Source: Methylophilaceae bacterium (GTDB taxonomy: Bacteria; Pseudomonadota; Gammaproteobacteria; Burkholderiales; Methylophilaceae). Taken from it: 64,000 bases of DNA. The number at the start of each line of letters is the position of its first letter. Positions within the stretch are counted from its first letter, which is position 1. The notes below the pieces were generated by a model. That model was not told the DNA's origin and did not search any database. It saw only the letters and a program-made list of their open reading frames with translations. Positions 7,664 through 17,117 of this stretch are shown here, one piece after another. The translations under genes were made by a program, and so were the position numbers. The stretch lies in the NCBI GenBank assembly GCA_013141125.1, contig JABFRO010000001.1, positions 1,798,001 through 1,862,000 of the forward strand. The letters are read 5' to 3'.

Positions 7664-7730
7664 TAGTAGCAGTGCAATGGCCTTAACAATGAATGCGCGC
7701 GCATGTATGACTAATTCAGTGGCTACTTAA
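7623..7730 (+). CDS. Possible small secreted peptide
   Basis: A 35-aa frame starting MNIKKMVVVIAMTFSSSAMA, which looks like a signal peptide ending in an AMA cleavage site, leaving only about 15 residues. It overlaps the brnA remnant and runs 15 bp into the end of the opposite-strand phosphoribosyltransferase. AAAGAAGA upstream is a weak ribosome binding site. It may be chance coding or the rest of a longer lost gene. Confidence 0.25.
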   Translation: MNIKKMVVVIAMTFSSSAMALTMNARACMTNSVAT

Positions 7731-8342
7731 TGCGACAATAACCTCTGCATCATCCACTTGCGGAAAATTTTGATAGAACTGACCCACCGCCTGAAAATTG
7801 GCAGGTGCAGATAAACACACCACTTCATCGGCCAAGGTTTTGACTTTGCGCAAGGAATCCGGCGCGGCGACGGGTATTGCGCAGATCAGACGGGCGGGTT
7901 TGCTTTCACGCAGCATGTTGAGTGCCGCCATCATAGTGGCACCGGTGGCCAAGCCGTCATCCACCACCACAAGTAGCCGGCCAGCGGGGCTGACGGGAGG
8001 GCGTATCGGCGTATATTCGGCGCGGCGCTGGCGCATGGTGGCCATTTGCACGGCCTTTTCACGCGCCAAATATTCGGCATCTGCACCCACCATTTGTGCA
8101 TATTCTGAAATCTGCATGGCACCGTGTTCGTCCACGGCTCCTATGGCAAATTCCGGGTTATCCGGCGCGCGTAATTTGCGTACCAGCACTACATCCAGTT
8201 CGCCATCAATCGCATCGGCGACAATTCGCCCCATCGGCACTCCGCCGCGAGGAATCGCCAGCACCAAGGCATGCTGCCCCTTCAACGCTTTCAGCTTTAG
8301 CACCAGCTGCTGCGCGGCATCCGTACGATCTTGAAATAGCAT
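7716..8342 (-). CDS. Phosphoribosyltransferase family protein
   Basis: A 208-aa stand-alone PRTase domain. The PRPP loop is LLVVVDDGLATGATM (about residues 115-129), with AIPRGGVPMG near residue 30 and a C-terminal region of the type found in COG1926 predicted phosphoribosyltransferases. Substrate unknown. The ATG at 8342 overlaps the stop of the BepA gene (TGATG), so the two are translationally coupled; a TTG one codon earlier is a less likely start. It is a different family from the PyrR-like protein at 1024. Confidence 0.8.
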   Translation of the reverse strand: MLFQDRTDAAQQLVLKLKALKGQHALVLAIPRGGVPMGRIVADAIDGELDVVLVRKLRAPDNPEFAIGAVDEHGAMQISEYAQMVGADAEYLAREKAVQMATMRQRRAEYTPIRPPVSPAGRLLVVVDDGLATGATMMAALNMLRESKPARLICAIPVAAPDSLRKVKTLADEVVCLSAPANFQAVGQFYQNFPQVDDAEVIVALSSH

Positions 8343-9844
8343 CAATTAAAAAACCCCTCTTTTTTCGGCTCAATTACCAACAATCTCAATTCATTCAGTC
8401 GCGCTTCTACACTTGATCTTTGATAAAAATCACCATCGCCAGCCTTGACGGCCAAATCCATTTGTTCCACGGCCTTGGGTATATCGTAGCGACGAAAATA
8501 GGCTTCGCTTTGCGCTTGATGACGTAACAGGTTTTTACCTTGTGCGGTGTAGGCTTTGGATCTTAGCTCGAAAAAATTGGGGTCGTTCGGGTATTGCGGT
8601 TGTTTTTCATTGATAAACTTTAACACTTGATCTATTTGATTGGTGGCTAACAAGTGTTCTGCATAGCCATAAATCAGCGCCCTGTGCCCGGGGAAGGCCA
8701 TCAGCGCAGTCAGGTACTGCTTGGCAGCCTGTTGCGGATTATTGCGTGCCACTTCAATTTGTGCGGCTAGTGTTTCTACCATGGCGTTGCGTGCTGCGTT
8801 TTTGCGCAACCATGCCAATTGTGCGGCGGCTCCCTCCAGATTGCTTTTTCGTATTAAAGCCAACGCCAACCCATAATGCTGGGAAGCTTCGTTGGTGTAG
8901 GTTTTATCGGCCAGATTACCTTCAAACAGCGCTACAGCCTGTTGTATTGAACCCAAATTAGCCAGCAGTTTGGCGCGAACATATTGGAACTCCTGACTAT
9001 CTTGCGCCTGGCGGTAAGGTAGTTGATCAACGCGGTTTCTAACATCGGCAATACGCTCCGTAGTCAAGGGGTGGGTACGCAGAAAAGAAGGCGCGCTACC
9101 TTCAACAAAACGTGAGCCTTTTTGCAAAGTTTCAAAAAACCTGGGCATGGCGCGCACATCAAACCCCGCACTATCCAGAATCTGCAAACCGATACGATCC
9201 GCTTCACGTTCATGCTCGCGCGTGTAATTCAGCTGGCTCTGCACACCCGCTGCCGAAGCCGTAGTCATTACGCCGCCGGCCAGTTCCGGGCTGGCGCGCG
9301 CGGCCAACGCGGCCAACGCCAAGGTGGCAATGGATTTGATCGAATCCATCTTTTGTTGCGCCATCATGCGCGCCATATGGTGTTGCACTACGTGACCAAT
9401 TTCATGCCCGAGTACACCAGCCACTTCGGATTCACTATTGGCAGCCAGAATCAAACCCGTATGCACGCCAATCAGCCCACCCGGCATGGCAAAAGCGTTA
9501 ATGGAGTTATCCTGTACCACAAAAAAATTGAATAGCTGATGTTTGTCCGGCCCGTTTGCGGCCAGCTTGTAGCCCAGATTTTGCACATAATCAGTAACTT
9601 CAACATCTTGCACCACATCGCCGCTGGACATCACATCACGCATAATCTGGTCGCTAATGCGCTGTTCCTGCAATGGAGTCAGCACCGTTTGCGATACATC
9701 GCCCAGATCGGGCAAATCATCGGAACGAACACCTGGAGCTATCAATATTCTGTCATCCGGGGCTTTTCTCAGCTTCGGCAAATCCTCCGCTAAAACAGCC
9801 GAGGCAACAAATGTACAAAAGAGAATTACGTAAATTGGTTTCAT
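8342..9844 (-). CDS. bepA: M48 metalloprotease/chaperone BepA (YfgC)
   Basis: A periplasmic zinc protease with a C-terminal TPR array, the BepA type that in E. coli degrades stalled LptD and maintains the outer membrane. The chosen start ([19 protein letters not shown]) gives a clean signal peptide; the frame runs 12 codons further upstream. The HExxH zinc motif is [11 protein letters not shown] (about residue 145), with the third ligand in EREADRIG (about 210). Residues about 290-480 are TPR-like helices. It is divergent from moaC with 52 nt between them, and overlaps the downstream phosphoribosyltransferase gene. Confidence 0.88.
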   Translation of the reverse strand: MKPIYVILFCTFVASAVLAEDLPKLRKAPDDRILIAPGVRSDDLPDLGDVSQTVLTPLQEQRISDQIMRDVMSSGDVVQDVEVTDYVQNLGYKLAANGPDKHQLFNFFVVQDNSINAFAMPGGLIGVHTGLILAANSESEVAGVLGHEIGHVVQHHMARMMAQQKMDSIKSIATLALAALAARASPELAGGVMTTASAAGVQSQLNYTREHEREADRIGLQILDSAGFDVRAMPRFFETLQKGSRFVEGSAPSFLRTHPLTTERIADVRNRVDQLPYRQAQDSQEFQYVRAKLLANLGSIQQAVALFEGNLADKTYTNEASQHYGLALALIRKSNLEGAAAQLAWLRKNAARNAMVETLAAQIEVARNNPQQAAKQYLTALMAFPGHRALIYGYAEHLLATNQIDQVLKFINEKQPQYPNDPNFFELRSKAYTAQGKNLLRHQAQSEAYFRRYDIPKAVEQMDLAVKAGDGDFYQRSSVEARLNELRLLVIEPKKEGFFN

Positions 9845-9896
9845 CGTTGTTATGATAGCGAGATTAGGTTTCCAGTTCATCTTAATCGGTTTAAAT

Positions 9897-10394
9897 ATGA
9901 AAGAATTTACACATTTTGATGCCAGCGGTCAGGCACACATGGTGGATGTTGGCAACAAAACGGAGACGCATCGGGTTGCAATCGCAAGCGGCAGCATCGT
10001 CATGCAAGCCGCCACCTTGAATTTAATTCTGCAAGGTGATGCCAAAAAAGGTGACGTGCTTGGCATCGCGCGTATTGCTGCGATTCAAGGCTCCAAACGC
10101 ACGTCTGACCTGATTCCGTTATGTCACCCCATCAGCCTCACCAAAGTCGGTGTAGAGTTCAAGGTGGATAGTCAAAAAAACACCATTCATTGCACGGTAA
10201 GGGCTGAAACCTACGGCAAAACCGGCGTGGAAATGGAAGCGCTGACGGCAGTGAGTGTTGCCTTGTTAACGATTTACGATATGTGCAAAGCGGTAGATAG
10301 GGGAATGCAGATGAATGATGTCAGACTGCTGGAAAAAGTCGGCGGCAAATCAGGGCATTGGTTTGCAGGCAATGACTTGACAGATACGCCCTGA
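9897..10394 (+). CDS. moaC: Cyclic pyranopterin monophosphate synthase MoaC
   Basis: MoaC converts 3',8-cyclo-GTP to cyclic pyranopterin monophosphate in molybdenum-cofactor synthesis. The start [19 protein letters not shown] is the canonical N-terminus, so the 15-codon upstream extension of the frame is ignored. [11 protein letters not shown] (about residues 74-84) and [16 protein letters not shown] (about 107-122) are the family active-site motifs. Length 165 aa is typical. No other moa gene is in the window. Confidence 0.95.
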   Translation: MKEFTHFDASGQAHMVDVGNKTETHRVAIASGSIVMQAATLNLILQGDAKKGDVLGIARIAAIQGSKRTSDLIPLCHPISLTKVGVEFKVDSQKNTIHCTVRAETYGKTGVEMEALTAVSVALLTIYDMCKAVDRGMQMNDVRLLEKVGGKSGHWFAGNDLTDTP

Positions 10395-10402
10395 AATTTC
10401 TG

Positions 10403-11305
10403 CTATTTTTGATTAAATAATGAACGCTGCACCGCAATATAAGACCCCAGCCAGCCTAGACTGATAGCACTAACAATCAAGACTAGGCCAATTCTCCAGC
10501 TTGGCAGATTGAGGCGAAACTGGCTGGAATAAAGCTCGGCAATATCAGCTACTGAGTAGTTAAACAAACTGATGATGCTGACAAGTATCAACCAGGCGAC
10601 CAGCCCTCCCCACAGGCCGTAAAATACACCCGCATATAAAAATGGACGGCGGATAAAAGCATTGGTCGCCCCAATCAAGCGGCTGACTTCTATTTCTTCC
10701 AGCTGCGTGAGAATTTGCAGGCGTATGGTGTTACCGATAATGGCAACCAGCGCGAAACTTAATAACGCAGCCAGCACCATAATGGCCTTGTTGCCGAGTT
10801 CCAGCACTGCGTGCAGACGTTTAATCCAGCTGGCATCCACAAGCGCCAGTTCAACACCCGGCCACTGCTGCAATTCTTTTTGCAGCTTTTCTACCTTTTC
10901 TGGTGTCTGCGCTTTGGGTTGCAGCAGAAATGCATCCGGCAAAGGGTTTTGCTCCAGACTAGCTAGCATATCGGCTCCATTTTTATCATGTTTCAATTGC
11001 TGCCAAGCCTTTTCTTTGCTGACGAATTGATAGTTTTTAATTTCTGGATGCTGGGTCAAGCGTCGCTTGATTTCCGAGATGGTTTTGGGCTCTAGCTCCA
11101 GTTTAAGAAACAAACTAATTTGTGGCTCACCTTGTATATTACCGGCCAACCGATCAAGACTATCTACCACCACATACAGAATACCCGGCAAGCAAAGCGT
11201 AACACCCATCACGCAGGCCATCATTAATGTGCTTGGCCAATTCCGCCGCATACGTTCAAGTATCAGCAGCAATGCCCGCGAGTGCTGATTAAGCCATTGT
11301 TTCAT
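10403..11305 (-). CDS. ftsX: Cell division protein FtsX
   Basis: The membrane subunit of the FtsEX complex, which links the divisome to activation of peptidoglycan hydrolases through EnvC-type partners. It has four predicted membrane segments: one near residues 25-48, and three after about 170. Between the first two lies the periplasmic loop (about 55-165). Length 300 aa is normal. It follows ftsE by 10 nt and ftsY further upstream, the conserved ftsY-ftsE-ftsX order, all on the minus strand. Confidence 0.93.
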   Translation of the reverse strand: MKQWLNQHSRALLLILERMRRNWPSTLMMACVMGVTLCLPGILYVVVDSLDRLAGNIQGEPQISLFLKLELEPKTISEIKRRLTQHPEIKNYQFVSKEKAWQQLKHDKNGADMLASLEQNPLPDAFLLQPKAQTPEKVEKLQKELQQWPGVELALVDASWIKRLHAVLELGNKAIMVLAALLSFALVAIIGNTIRLQILTQLEEIEVSRLIGATNAFIRRPFLYAGVFYGLWGGLVAWLILVSIISLFNYSVADIAELYSSQFRLNLPSWRIGLVLIVSAISLGWLGSYIAVQRSLFNQK

Positions 11306-11315
11306 CGCAATAAAC

Positions 11316-12029
11316 TCATGCTGGCAACTCAGGCGTTATGTCTGTATCAGCCTTTGTTTGATCAGATTCGGGCATCTCACAAATCAATTGCCCATGATCC
11401 AACTTCAACCGTTTACACCGGGATGCAGCTGCATCCAAAACACTATGCGTGGCGATAATCACGGTTACACCCACTTGTTGAAAAGCCTGAAAAAGCGCCA
11501 TGATTTCTGCCGCATAATTTTCATCGAGGTTTCCCGTAGGTTCATCGGCAATGAGAATAGCAGGTCGATTAACCACCGCACGCGCAATCGCTAAGCGTTG
11601 CTGTTCACCACCGGATAGTGTGATGGGCATGGCCTTTTCCTTGTTTAGCAGCCCGACCTTATCCAGTGCCGCGCGAATGCGCTTGGCAGCATTTGCACCA
11701 ACCACGCCGTTAATGTAAAGCGGCAAGGCCACATTATCGAAACAATTTCTATCATAAAGCAGCTTGTGATCCTGAAATATCAGACCGAATTTGCGCCGTA
11801 GAAATGGCACGGCTGCCGGACGCAGCTGACTGGTGTTTTGATTACCTATCAGCACCGTACCAGAAGTAGGACGCTCGATAGCCGCCATCAGCTTGAGCAA
11901 GGTACTTTTTCCCGCACCGGAATGCCCGGTAACAAAAACCCGTTCGCCCGGCGCAATGATAAAGGAAACCTTACGCAGTATTTCATCACTACCGGGGTAG
12001 CGTTTACTGACCTGGTCAAATCGAATCAT
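11316..12029 (-). CDS. ftsE: Cell division ATP-binding protein FtsE
   Basis: ABC-type ATPase partner of FtsX. Walker [10 protein letters not shown] is at about residues 35-43, the signature LSGGEQQR at about 138-145, and Walker [13 protein letters not shown] at about 157-168. The last 15-20 residues (ending TDITPELPA) are an acidic extension beyond the usual end. It lies between ftsY (23 nt upstream) and ftsX (10 nt downstream). Confidence 0.95.
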   Translation of the reverse strand: MIRFDQVSKRYPGSDEILRKVSFIIAPGERVFVTGHSGAGKSTLLKLMAAIERPTSGTVLIGNQNTSQLRPAAVPFLRRKFGLIFQDHKLLYDRNCFDNVALPLYINGVVGANAAKRIRAALDKVGLLNKEKAMPITLSGGEQQRLAIARAVVNRPAILIADEPTGNLDENYAAEIMALFQAFQQVGVTVIIATHSVLDAAASRCKRLKLDHGQLICEMPESDQTKADTDITPELPA

Positions 12030-12052
12030 GAGGAAATATCAGAAGACAAATT

Positions 12053-13066
12053 TTAGGAGAAAAGTGCATCGACAAAATCACTGGCATTAAATGGTCGCAA
12101 ATCATCAATGCCTTCACCTATGCCGATATAGCGAATGGGTACGGGGCGGGCTTGAGCAATCGCCGCAATCACGCCGCCTTTAGCCGTACCGTCGAGCTTG
12201 CTTAATACCAGCCCGCTAACGTTTAAAGCATCATCAAAAGCCTTGACCTGCATCACCGCATTTTGACCGGTATTGGCATCCAGCACCAAAAGCACCTCAT
12301 GCGGCGCACCAGGCAAGGCTTTATCAATCACACGCTGCACTTTGCGGATTTCCTCCATCAAATTCAGTTGCGTAGGCAAGCGCCCGGCGGTATCCGCCAA
12401 CACAATATCGATACCGCGCGCTTTGGCAGAATTGACCGCATCAAAAATCACTGCGGCGGAATCACCGCCGGTTTGTGAGATGACATGCACATTGTTACGC
12501 TCACCCCAAACTTCCAATTGTTCACGCGCCGCCGCACGAAAAGTATCACCCGCCGCAATCAACACCGATTTGCCCTGTGCCTGAAACAGGTTCGCCAGCT
12601 TACCTATGGTCGTGGTTTTACCCGCGCCATTAACACCTGCCAGCATGATAACAAAGGGCTGACCTGTACTGGTATCCAACGGCTTTTCCAGTGGCTGCAA
12701 CAACTCCAGTAACGCCTGTTTCAACGCCTCGCGTAGCTGGCTGGTATCGCTCAAATTCTGGCGTTTAACCCGTCCGCGAATCTGCTCCAATAGCGCTTGC
12801 GTCGCAGCCACGCCAACATCCGAAGTGAGCAGAACAGTTTCCAGCTCCTCATACACCGCTTCATCTATCTTGCCACCATTAAACAGGCTGGCAAGCTGGC
12901 TTCCTAATTGGCTACGTGTACGCGCCAAACCTTGTTTCAGGCGCTCCGTCCACGATTTTGCAGGTGCCGCAGGCGCTTCCGCCTCTACAGCAACAACGCC
13001 TGGCAGCTCGGGAGCGGCCTCGGGAACAATGAGCGGTGTTTTATTTTTCTTAAAGAAATCAAACAT
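12053..13066 (-). CDS. ftsY: Signal recognition particle receptor FtsY
   Basis: SRP receptor GTPase for co-translational membrane targeting. A charged, Ala/Pro-rich N-terminal A domain (about 1-45) precedes the NG domain, with G1 GVNGAGKTTTIGK (about 140), DTFRAAA, G3 DTAGR (about 226) and G4 SKLDG/TAKGG (about 287-293). The short A domain is typical of betaproteobacteria. ATG at 13066 is preferred over GTG two codons upstream. First gene of the ftsYEX group. Confidence 0.95.
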   Translation of the reverse strand: MFDFFKKNKTPLIVPEAAPELPGVVAVEAEAPAAPAKSWTERLKQGLARTRSQLGSQLASLFNGGKIDEAVYEELETVLLTSDVGVAATQALLEQIRGRVKRQNLSDTSQLREALKQALLELLQPLEKPLDTSTGQPFVIMLAGVNGAGKTTTIGKLANLFQAQGKSVLIAAGDTFRAAAREQLEVWGERNNVHVISQTGGDSAAVIFDAVNSAKARGIDIVLADTAGRLPTQLNLMEEIRKVQRVIDKALPGAPHEVLLVLDANTGQNAVMQVKAFDDALNVSGLVLSKLDGTAKGGVIAAIAQARPVPIRYIGIGEGIDDLRPFNASDFVDALFS

Positions 13067-13201
13067 AAGCACCCATTCATCAAAAGAACATCATTTTAGT
13101 CGCAATCAATGGTCTATGCTATCCACTCTTTATTCATCAGCAAAGTTAGCTCCCCCTTATGTCAGCTGATATTATTCGAGATAATTCATTAGACCGTCCT
13201 A

Positions 13202-13311
13202 CCGGCGCAGGCCGGTACCCAGCTAAAAACACGCCGCGAAGCGGACAAAACCATGATGTTGTCCCGCTTTCGCGGGAATTGTTTAATCCTCTGGATTCCG
13301 GCCTGCGCCGG
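13202..13311. repeat. REP/BIME-like inverted repeat cluster
   Basis: CCGGCGCAGGCCGG (13202-13215) and its exact reverse complement CCGGCCTGCGCCGG (13298-13311) bracket about 80 bp, which contains a second hairpin TCCCGC-TTTC-GCGGGA (13262-13277). This is the organisation of bacterial interspersed REP elements. It lies between the divergent ftsY and the gene at 13402. No transposase is near. Confidence 0.65.
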
Positions 13312-13401
13312 AATAACTTGGTTTTTTCTAATGAATTAGCTCCGATTTTTCGACAAATTAGACTGATAGCTACTCTATATTTATAGCTATTGAGAATCCT
13401 T

Positions 13402-13950
13402 ATGAAAAAAAATGTGCTTTATATTCTGCTGGTATTTTTGCTGCCCATCTTGGCTGTACTCTGGTGGTGGGGGCTGTTTTCCCAAGCAACCGTTACAATT
13501 TCTGAGCGTGGCGGCTACCACTACGCCTATTTGGAGGCAATCGGCGTGTATTCCAAACATGGCTCCAAACAAAACGAGGTGCGTTTTGAGTTGAAACAAC
13601 AGGGCATAGCTCCTGGTGCGCAGGTAACTTTAATTTTGACTGATCCACGCACCACGCCGCACGACCAATTGCGCGCTTACACCGGCTATATGATTGCAGC
13701 CGATGCCACGCCTAAACCCCCGCTAAAAACAGCCACCATACCCATGCGCCGCGTTGTTGTAGCGCAAATCAAAGCACACCCGCTGTTTGCTTATGGTAAA
13801 ACATACTCCGCTTTGCTAAAGTTTTCCAGGCAACATAACATGCTACTACACTTGCCAACACTCGAAATCAATCAAGCCAGTGTGTTAAGTGTGGAGATGC
13901 CCCTTGATGCACAACAACAACCATCACCGCCCAAACCCCTCATTAAATAA
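13402..13950 (+). CDS. Membrane-anchored GyrI-like domain protein (tentative)
   Basis: A 182-aa protein of unknown function. An N-terminal membrane anchor (about residues 4-25, rich in Leu/Val/Trp) is followed by a periplasm-facing soluble domain. The sequence TISERGGYHYAYLEAIGVYS and a later RAYTGYMI resemble the beta strands of GyrI-like/AraC-effector ligand-binding domains, but this is a weak resemblance read by eye. A Pro/Gln-rich tail ends it. ATG 13402 is preferred to 13390 because MKKN directly precedes the anchor. The CobD-like membrane protein starts 18 nt after it, so they are probably one operon. Confidence 0.55.
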   Translation: MKKNVLYILLVFLLPILAVLWWWGLFSQATVTISERGGYHYAYLEAIGVYSKHGSKQNEVRFELKQQGIAPGAQVTLILTDPRTTPHDQLRAYTGYMIAADATPKPPLKTATIPMRRVVVAQIKAHPLFAYGKTYSALLKFSRQHNMLLHLPTLEINQASVLSVEMPLDAQQQPSPPKPLIK

Positions 13951-13968
13951 AACCTTCGAGCATATCCA

Positions 13969-14877
13969 ATGAATTTTTTGGCACTCATAAGCGCGTTAGT
14001 GCTTTGTTATTATTTTCCGCAACCCAAGGCTGATTACTTGCAACAGGTCTATAGGCCTTATGTGCGCCTGCTGCTGCAACGCTTTAGTGACGGCTCAACT
14101 AAAATTGGCATCATGGCTTGGTTACTTGGTGTTCTACTACCGGTGCTGGCGATTGCTTTAATGGAAGGTGTTTTATTAAAAATAAATGCTTTTCCATCCT
14201 TTTTATTTAACGTTGCTATACTTTACTTCACTTTACAATTCAGCCACTTTGGTCAGCAAGCCGAACATATCGCCAACGCATTGCGCGATAACAATATTGA
14301 TTTGGCACGCCAGTTATTTTCAGCATGGGATGCAGGCGATGCCAGCGCTTACCAAAGCAATGAAATTGCGCGCGCCAGTATAGAAGCCACACTTAAACAG
14401 GCACATCACGGCTTGTTTGCACCCATCATATGGTTTGCTATTTTAGGACCTGCGGGTGCAGTGTTGTATGCATTAGCCTATTTATTCAAGCGGCAATGGC
14501 CAACACATTCTGCACATCAGCAACTCTTCTGCCGTATCTTCAATTGGCTAAATTGGCTACCAGCCCGCATCACGGCCAGTAGCTTTGCTATCGTGGGAGA
14601 TTTTGAAGATGCGATTTATTGCTGGCGCGCACAAGCGTCGAGCTGGCCGGATTTTTCCATGGGAATTATTTTAGCCAGCGGTGCAGGCGCTTTGGGTGTC
14701 AAACTGGGCGAATCGCTTTTTTCAAAAGGTGTTTTACAATATCGTCCTGAATTGGGCTTGGGCGATGAGGCCGATGCCGATTACCTACAGAGTGCCGTGG
14801 GATTGGTGTGGCGCGTTATAATCCTGATGGCAGGATTAATGTTTTTACTGACTTTTGCAAATTGGCTGGGCGATTAA
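13969..14877 (+). CDS. CobD/CbiB-AmpE family membrane protein
   Basis: An integral membrane protein of 302 aa with segments near residues 1-15, 50-75, 80-95, 150-175 and 280-298. The motif WFAILGPAGAVLYAL (about 154-168) is characteristic of the CobD/CbiB (adenosylcobinamide-phosphate synthase) and AmpE superfamily. In many betaproteobacteria such a gene stands outside cobalamin operons and its role is unproven. No cob genes are here, although the window does encode a B12-dependent ribonucleotide reductase. Confidence 0.7.
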   Translation: MNFLALISALVLCYYFPQPKADYLQQVYRPYVRLLLQRFSDGSTKIGIMAWLLGVLLPVLAIALMEGVLLKINAFPSFLFNVAILYFTLQFSHFGQQAEHIANALRDNNIDLARQLFSAWDAGDASAYQSNEIARASIEATLKQAHHGLFAPIIWFAILGPAGAVLYALAYLFKRQWPTHSAHQQLFCRIFNWLNWLPARITASSFAIVGDFEDAIYCWRAQASSWPDFSMGIILASGAGALGVKLGESLFSKGVLQYRPELGLGDEADADYLQSAVGLVWRVIILMAGLMFLLTFANWLGD

Positions 14878-14923
14878 TTAGCAGGATAATTAATTAAACA
14901 AGTGATTAAAGGGAATAAAATTG

Positions 14924-15850
14924 ATGGATATACTACTCGCTAACCCGCGTGGATTTTGTGCAGGCGTAGACCGCGCCATTATTATCGTGGAACAGGCGCT
15001 GGAAAAATTTGGCGCGCCGATTTATGTACGCCATGAAGTGGTACACAACAAGTTCGTGGTTGATGAACTCAAAACCAAGGGCGCAGTGTTTATCGAGGAG
15101 CTGGACGAGGTTCCCGAAGGCAATACCGTGATTTTCAGTGCGCATGGTGTTTCCAAGGAAGTGCGCGCCGATGCTGAAGCCCGGGGCTTGCGTGTGTTTG
15201 ATGCCACCTGCCCCCTGGTCACCAAAGTGCATATTGAAGTCGCCAGAATGCGTGCCGCAGGCCGTGAGATTATCATGATAGGGCATCATGGCCACCCTGA
15301 AGTAGAAGGCACCATGGGACAATCCGAAGGCGGCATGTATTTGATCGAAACCCCGGAAGATGTGGCCGAGCTAAAAGTTAATGATCCACTCAAGCTGGCT
15401 TATGTCACGCAAACCACACTTTCCATGGATGATGTGGCGCATGTGATTGATGCATTAAAAGCGCGCTTCCCGCAAATACAGGCACCAAAATCCGACAGCA
15501 TTTGCTACGCCACACAAAATAGACAAGATGCCATCAAAGGCATGACCAAAGACTGTGATTTGGTGATAGTGGTAGGCTCGCCCAATAGCTCCAACTCCAA
15601 TCGCCTGCGCGAAGTAGCGCAAAATCATGGCGTTGAATCTTATATGGTAGATAACGCCAGCGAGTTAAATCCAGCCTGGGTGCTAGGTAAAAAATGCATA
15701 GGCGTTTCTGCTGGGGCCTCCGCGCCTGAAGTCTTGGTAAAAGAAGTAGTCGCCAAATTGCAAGCACTCGGTGCCGCCAAAGTAACCGAACTGCATGGCG
15801 TAGTGGAAAACGTGGTTTTTCAGCTGCCTAAAAACCTGACAGCGGCCTAG
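14924..15850 (+). CDS. ispH: 4-hydroxy-3-methylbut-2-enyl diphosphate reductase IspH
   Basis: Last enzyme of the MEP isoprenoid pathway, making IPP and DMAPP with a [4Fe-4S] cluster. The three cluster cysteines are visible in PRGFCAGV (about C12), DATCPLVTK (about C96) and [10 protein letters not shown] (about C196). [18 protein letters not shown] and VSAGASAPE are the other family motifs. The 308-aa length is typical. GGGAATAAA precedes the start. A long hairpin at 15861-15908 follows. Confidence 0.96.
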   Translation: MDILLANPRGFCAGVDRAIIIVEQALEKFGAPIYVRHEVVHNKFVVDELKTKGAVFIEELDEVPEGNTVIFSAHGVSKEVRADAEARGLRVFDATCPLVTKVHIEVARMRAAGREIIMIGHHGHPEVEGTMGQSEGGMYLIETPEDVAELKVNDPLKLAYVTQTTLSMDDVAHVIDALKARFPQIQAPKSDSICYATQNRQDAIKGMTKDCDLVIVVGSPNSSNSNRLREVAQNHGVESYMVDNASELNPAWVLGKKCIGVSAGASAPEVLVKEVVAKLQALGAAKVTELHGVVENVVFQLPKNLTAA

Positions 15851-15860
15851 CCGTATTTTA

Positions 15861-15908
15861 ATGGGAATAAGCTTGATGCTGCCCCGCGCGAATCAAGCTT
15901 ATTTCCAT
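15861..15908. terminator. Hairpin between convergent ispH and doxX-like gene
   Basis: ATGGGAATAAGCTTGAT (15861-15877) pairs with 15892-15908 over 16 of 17 bases around a 14-nt loop. There is no clear T run on either strand, so it may be a bidirectional terminator of the weak type or another RNA structure. Confidence 0.5.
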
Positions 15909-15912
15909 TCCG

Positions 15913-16302
15913 TTATGGTTTGTTGAACAAACCATCCAGACTCCAGGCGGTTTTATGATTAATCGCCAGCATTAACATGCCACCCGCTATCGCCAGATAT
16001 TGCATAAAAATAATGGGCTCATCAAGCTTTAGTGCAAAGGCTACAAATAACGCATAGGCCGCCAGTACAAAAGCAAAAATCCTGGTTTTATAGCCCAAAA
16101 GCAAGGCTGTGCCAGCTAGCAATTGAATTAAAATCATTAGCGGGGCAAAAATACCGACCAGACCGAAATGACCAAGATAAGCGCGGTAAGCTTCATAGCC
16201 CTCAGGATTTTTCGTAATAATGGCGAGCTGGATAATAATCGAGACCAAGAAAATCTGTGCTAAAAGAATGCGTGCCAGAACACCTGCTAATTTATTCATC
16301 AT
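15913..16302 (-). CDS. DoxX-family membrane protein
   Basis: A 129-aa protein with four predicted membrane helices, as in DoxX/DoxD. Motifs seen are ARILLAQIFLVSI in helix 1 and LLAGTALLLGYKTR between helices 2 and 3. The start MMNKLAG is preferred because GGAAAG lies 9 nt upstream; the frame itself runs four codons further. Function is not defined for most members, some of which are linked to quinone or redox processes. It is convergent with ispH. Confidence 0.8.
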   Translation of the reverse strand: MMNKLAGVLARILLAQIFLVSIIIQLAIITKNPEGYEAYRAYLGHFGLVGIFAPLMILIQLLAGTALLLGYKTRIFAFVLAAYALFVAFALKLDEPIIFMQYLAIAGGMLMLAINHKTAWSLDGLFNKP

Positions 16303-16403
16303 TTTACTTTCCATTAAAAACGCAAAATTATACCAGTAGCCGCACCGCTAAATGTCGAAGACACGACTTGAACAAGCCAAACGAACTTTCAGGAGAAAAC
16401 AAT

Positions 16404-16589
16404 ATGAGAACTCGCATTTTAATGCTGGTGCTATTCGCCATGATGACTGCTTGCTCACCTTCAAGCGACCCCGTCCCTAAAATCGCAGAAAGCCAACGTC
16501 AGGCGTTGGATAAAGCCAAGGCCACAGCTAATACCCTGCAAGAATCTGCAGAAGCCTCACGCAAGAAAATTGATGAGCAATCAGAATAA
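16404..16589 (+). CDS. Small lipoprotein
   Basis: A 61-aa protein with a lipoprotein signal ending MTACS (lipobox Cys at residue 18), followed by a charged, helical tail of about 43 residues rich in Ala, Lys and Glu that could form a coiled coil. AGGAG at 16391-16395 supports ATG 16404; the longer frame starting at 16257 lacks one. Its end overlaps the acetyltransferase start by 17 nt. No family recognised. Confidence 0.7.
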   Translation: MRTRILMLVLFAMMTACSPSSDPVPKIAESQRQALDKAKATANTLQESAEASRKKIDEQSE

Positions 16590-17028
16590 CTTTACGGTGC
16601 AGGAAGTAAGTTGGCAGACAGCGCAAACTGCACTTTCGCAAATTCGGTTAGAAGTTTTTGTGCATGAGCAGCAGGTACCTATGCATCTGGAACTGGATGG
16701 TTTGGATGAACAGGCCCTGCATCTATTGGCGTTAAACCACGCTGGCGAGGCTATCGGTTGCGCCAGAATTTTGCTACCCGCAGATTTACGGCCCGCAAGC
16801 ATAGGCCGCATGGCCGTTATCAAAGCTTGGCGCAATAAAGGCGTTGGCACGGCGCTATTACAAGCCGCTGTAAAAATTTGCCGACAACTCAACTGGAAAA
16901 ACGTAACACTCTCCGCTCAAACGCATGCCATTGGCTTTTATGCGCGCGCTGGCTTTACTTTATGCAGCGCAGAATACCTGGATGCCGGCATTCTGCACAG
17001 AGACATGATGCTAAATCTAAGCGATTGA
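16573..17028 (+). CDS. GNAT-family N-acetyltransferase
   Basis: A 151-aa GNAT protein of the ElaA type. The acetyl-CoA-binding motif appears as IGRMAVIKAWRNKGVGTALL (about 76-95), preceded by EVFVHEQQVP near the start, which is typical of the family, and AIGFYARAGF (about 116-125) at the end. Substrate unknown. The start codon lies inside the last codons of the small lipoprotein gene, suggesting coupling. Confidence 0.85.
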   Translation: MSNQNNFTVQEVSWQTAQTALSQIRLEVFVHEQQVPMHLELDGLDEQALHLLALNHAGEAIGCARILLPADLRPASIGRMAVIKAWRNKGVGTALLQAAVKICRQLNWKNVTLSAQTHAIGFYARAGFTLCSAEYLDAGILHRDMMLNLSD

Positions 17029-17054
17029 TTATTAAATAGAAGTGACCTGAAAGA

Positions 17055-17083
17055 TTGCCAGCAAGCGGTGCTTTATATACAAT
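17055..17083 (+). promoter_or_regulatory. Predicted sigma-70 promoter of the fae-like gene
   Basis: TTGCCA (17055-17060), 17-bp spacer, TACAAT (17078-17083), 34 nt before the ATG at 17118. Each hexamer is one base from consensus or close to it. Confidence 0.6.
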
Positions 17084-17117
17084 ACGCCCTCTTTAACCCC
17101 CCCTCCAAGGTATTAAT

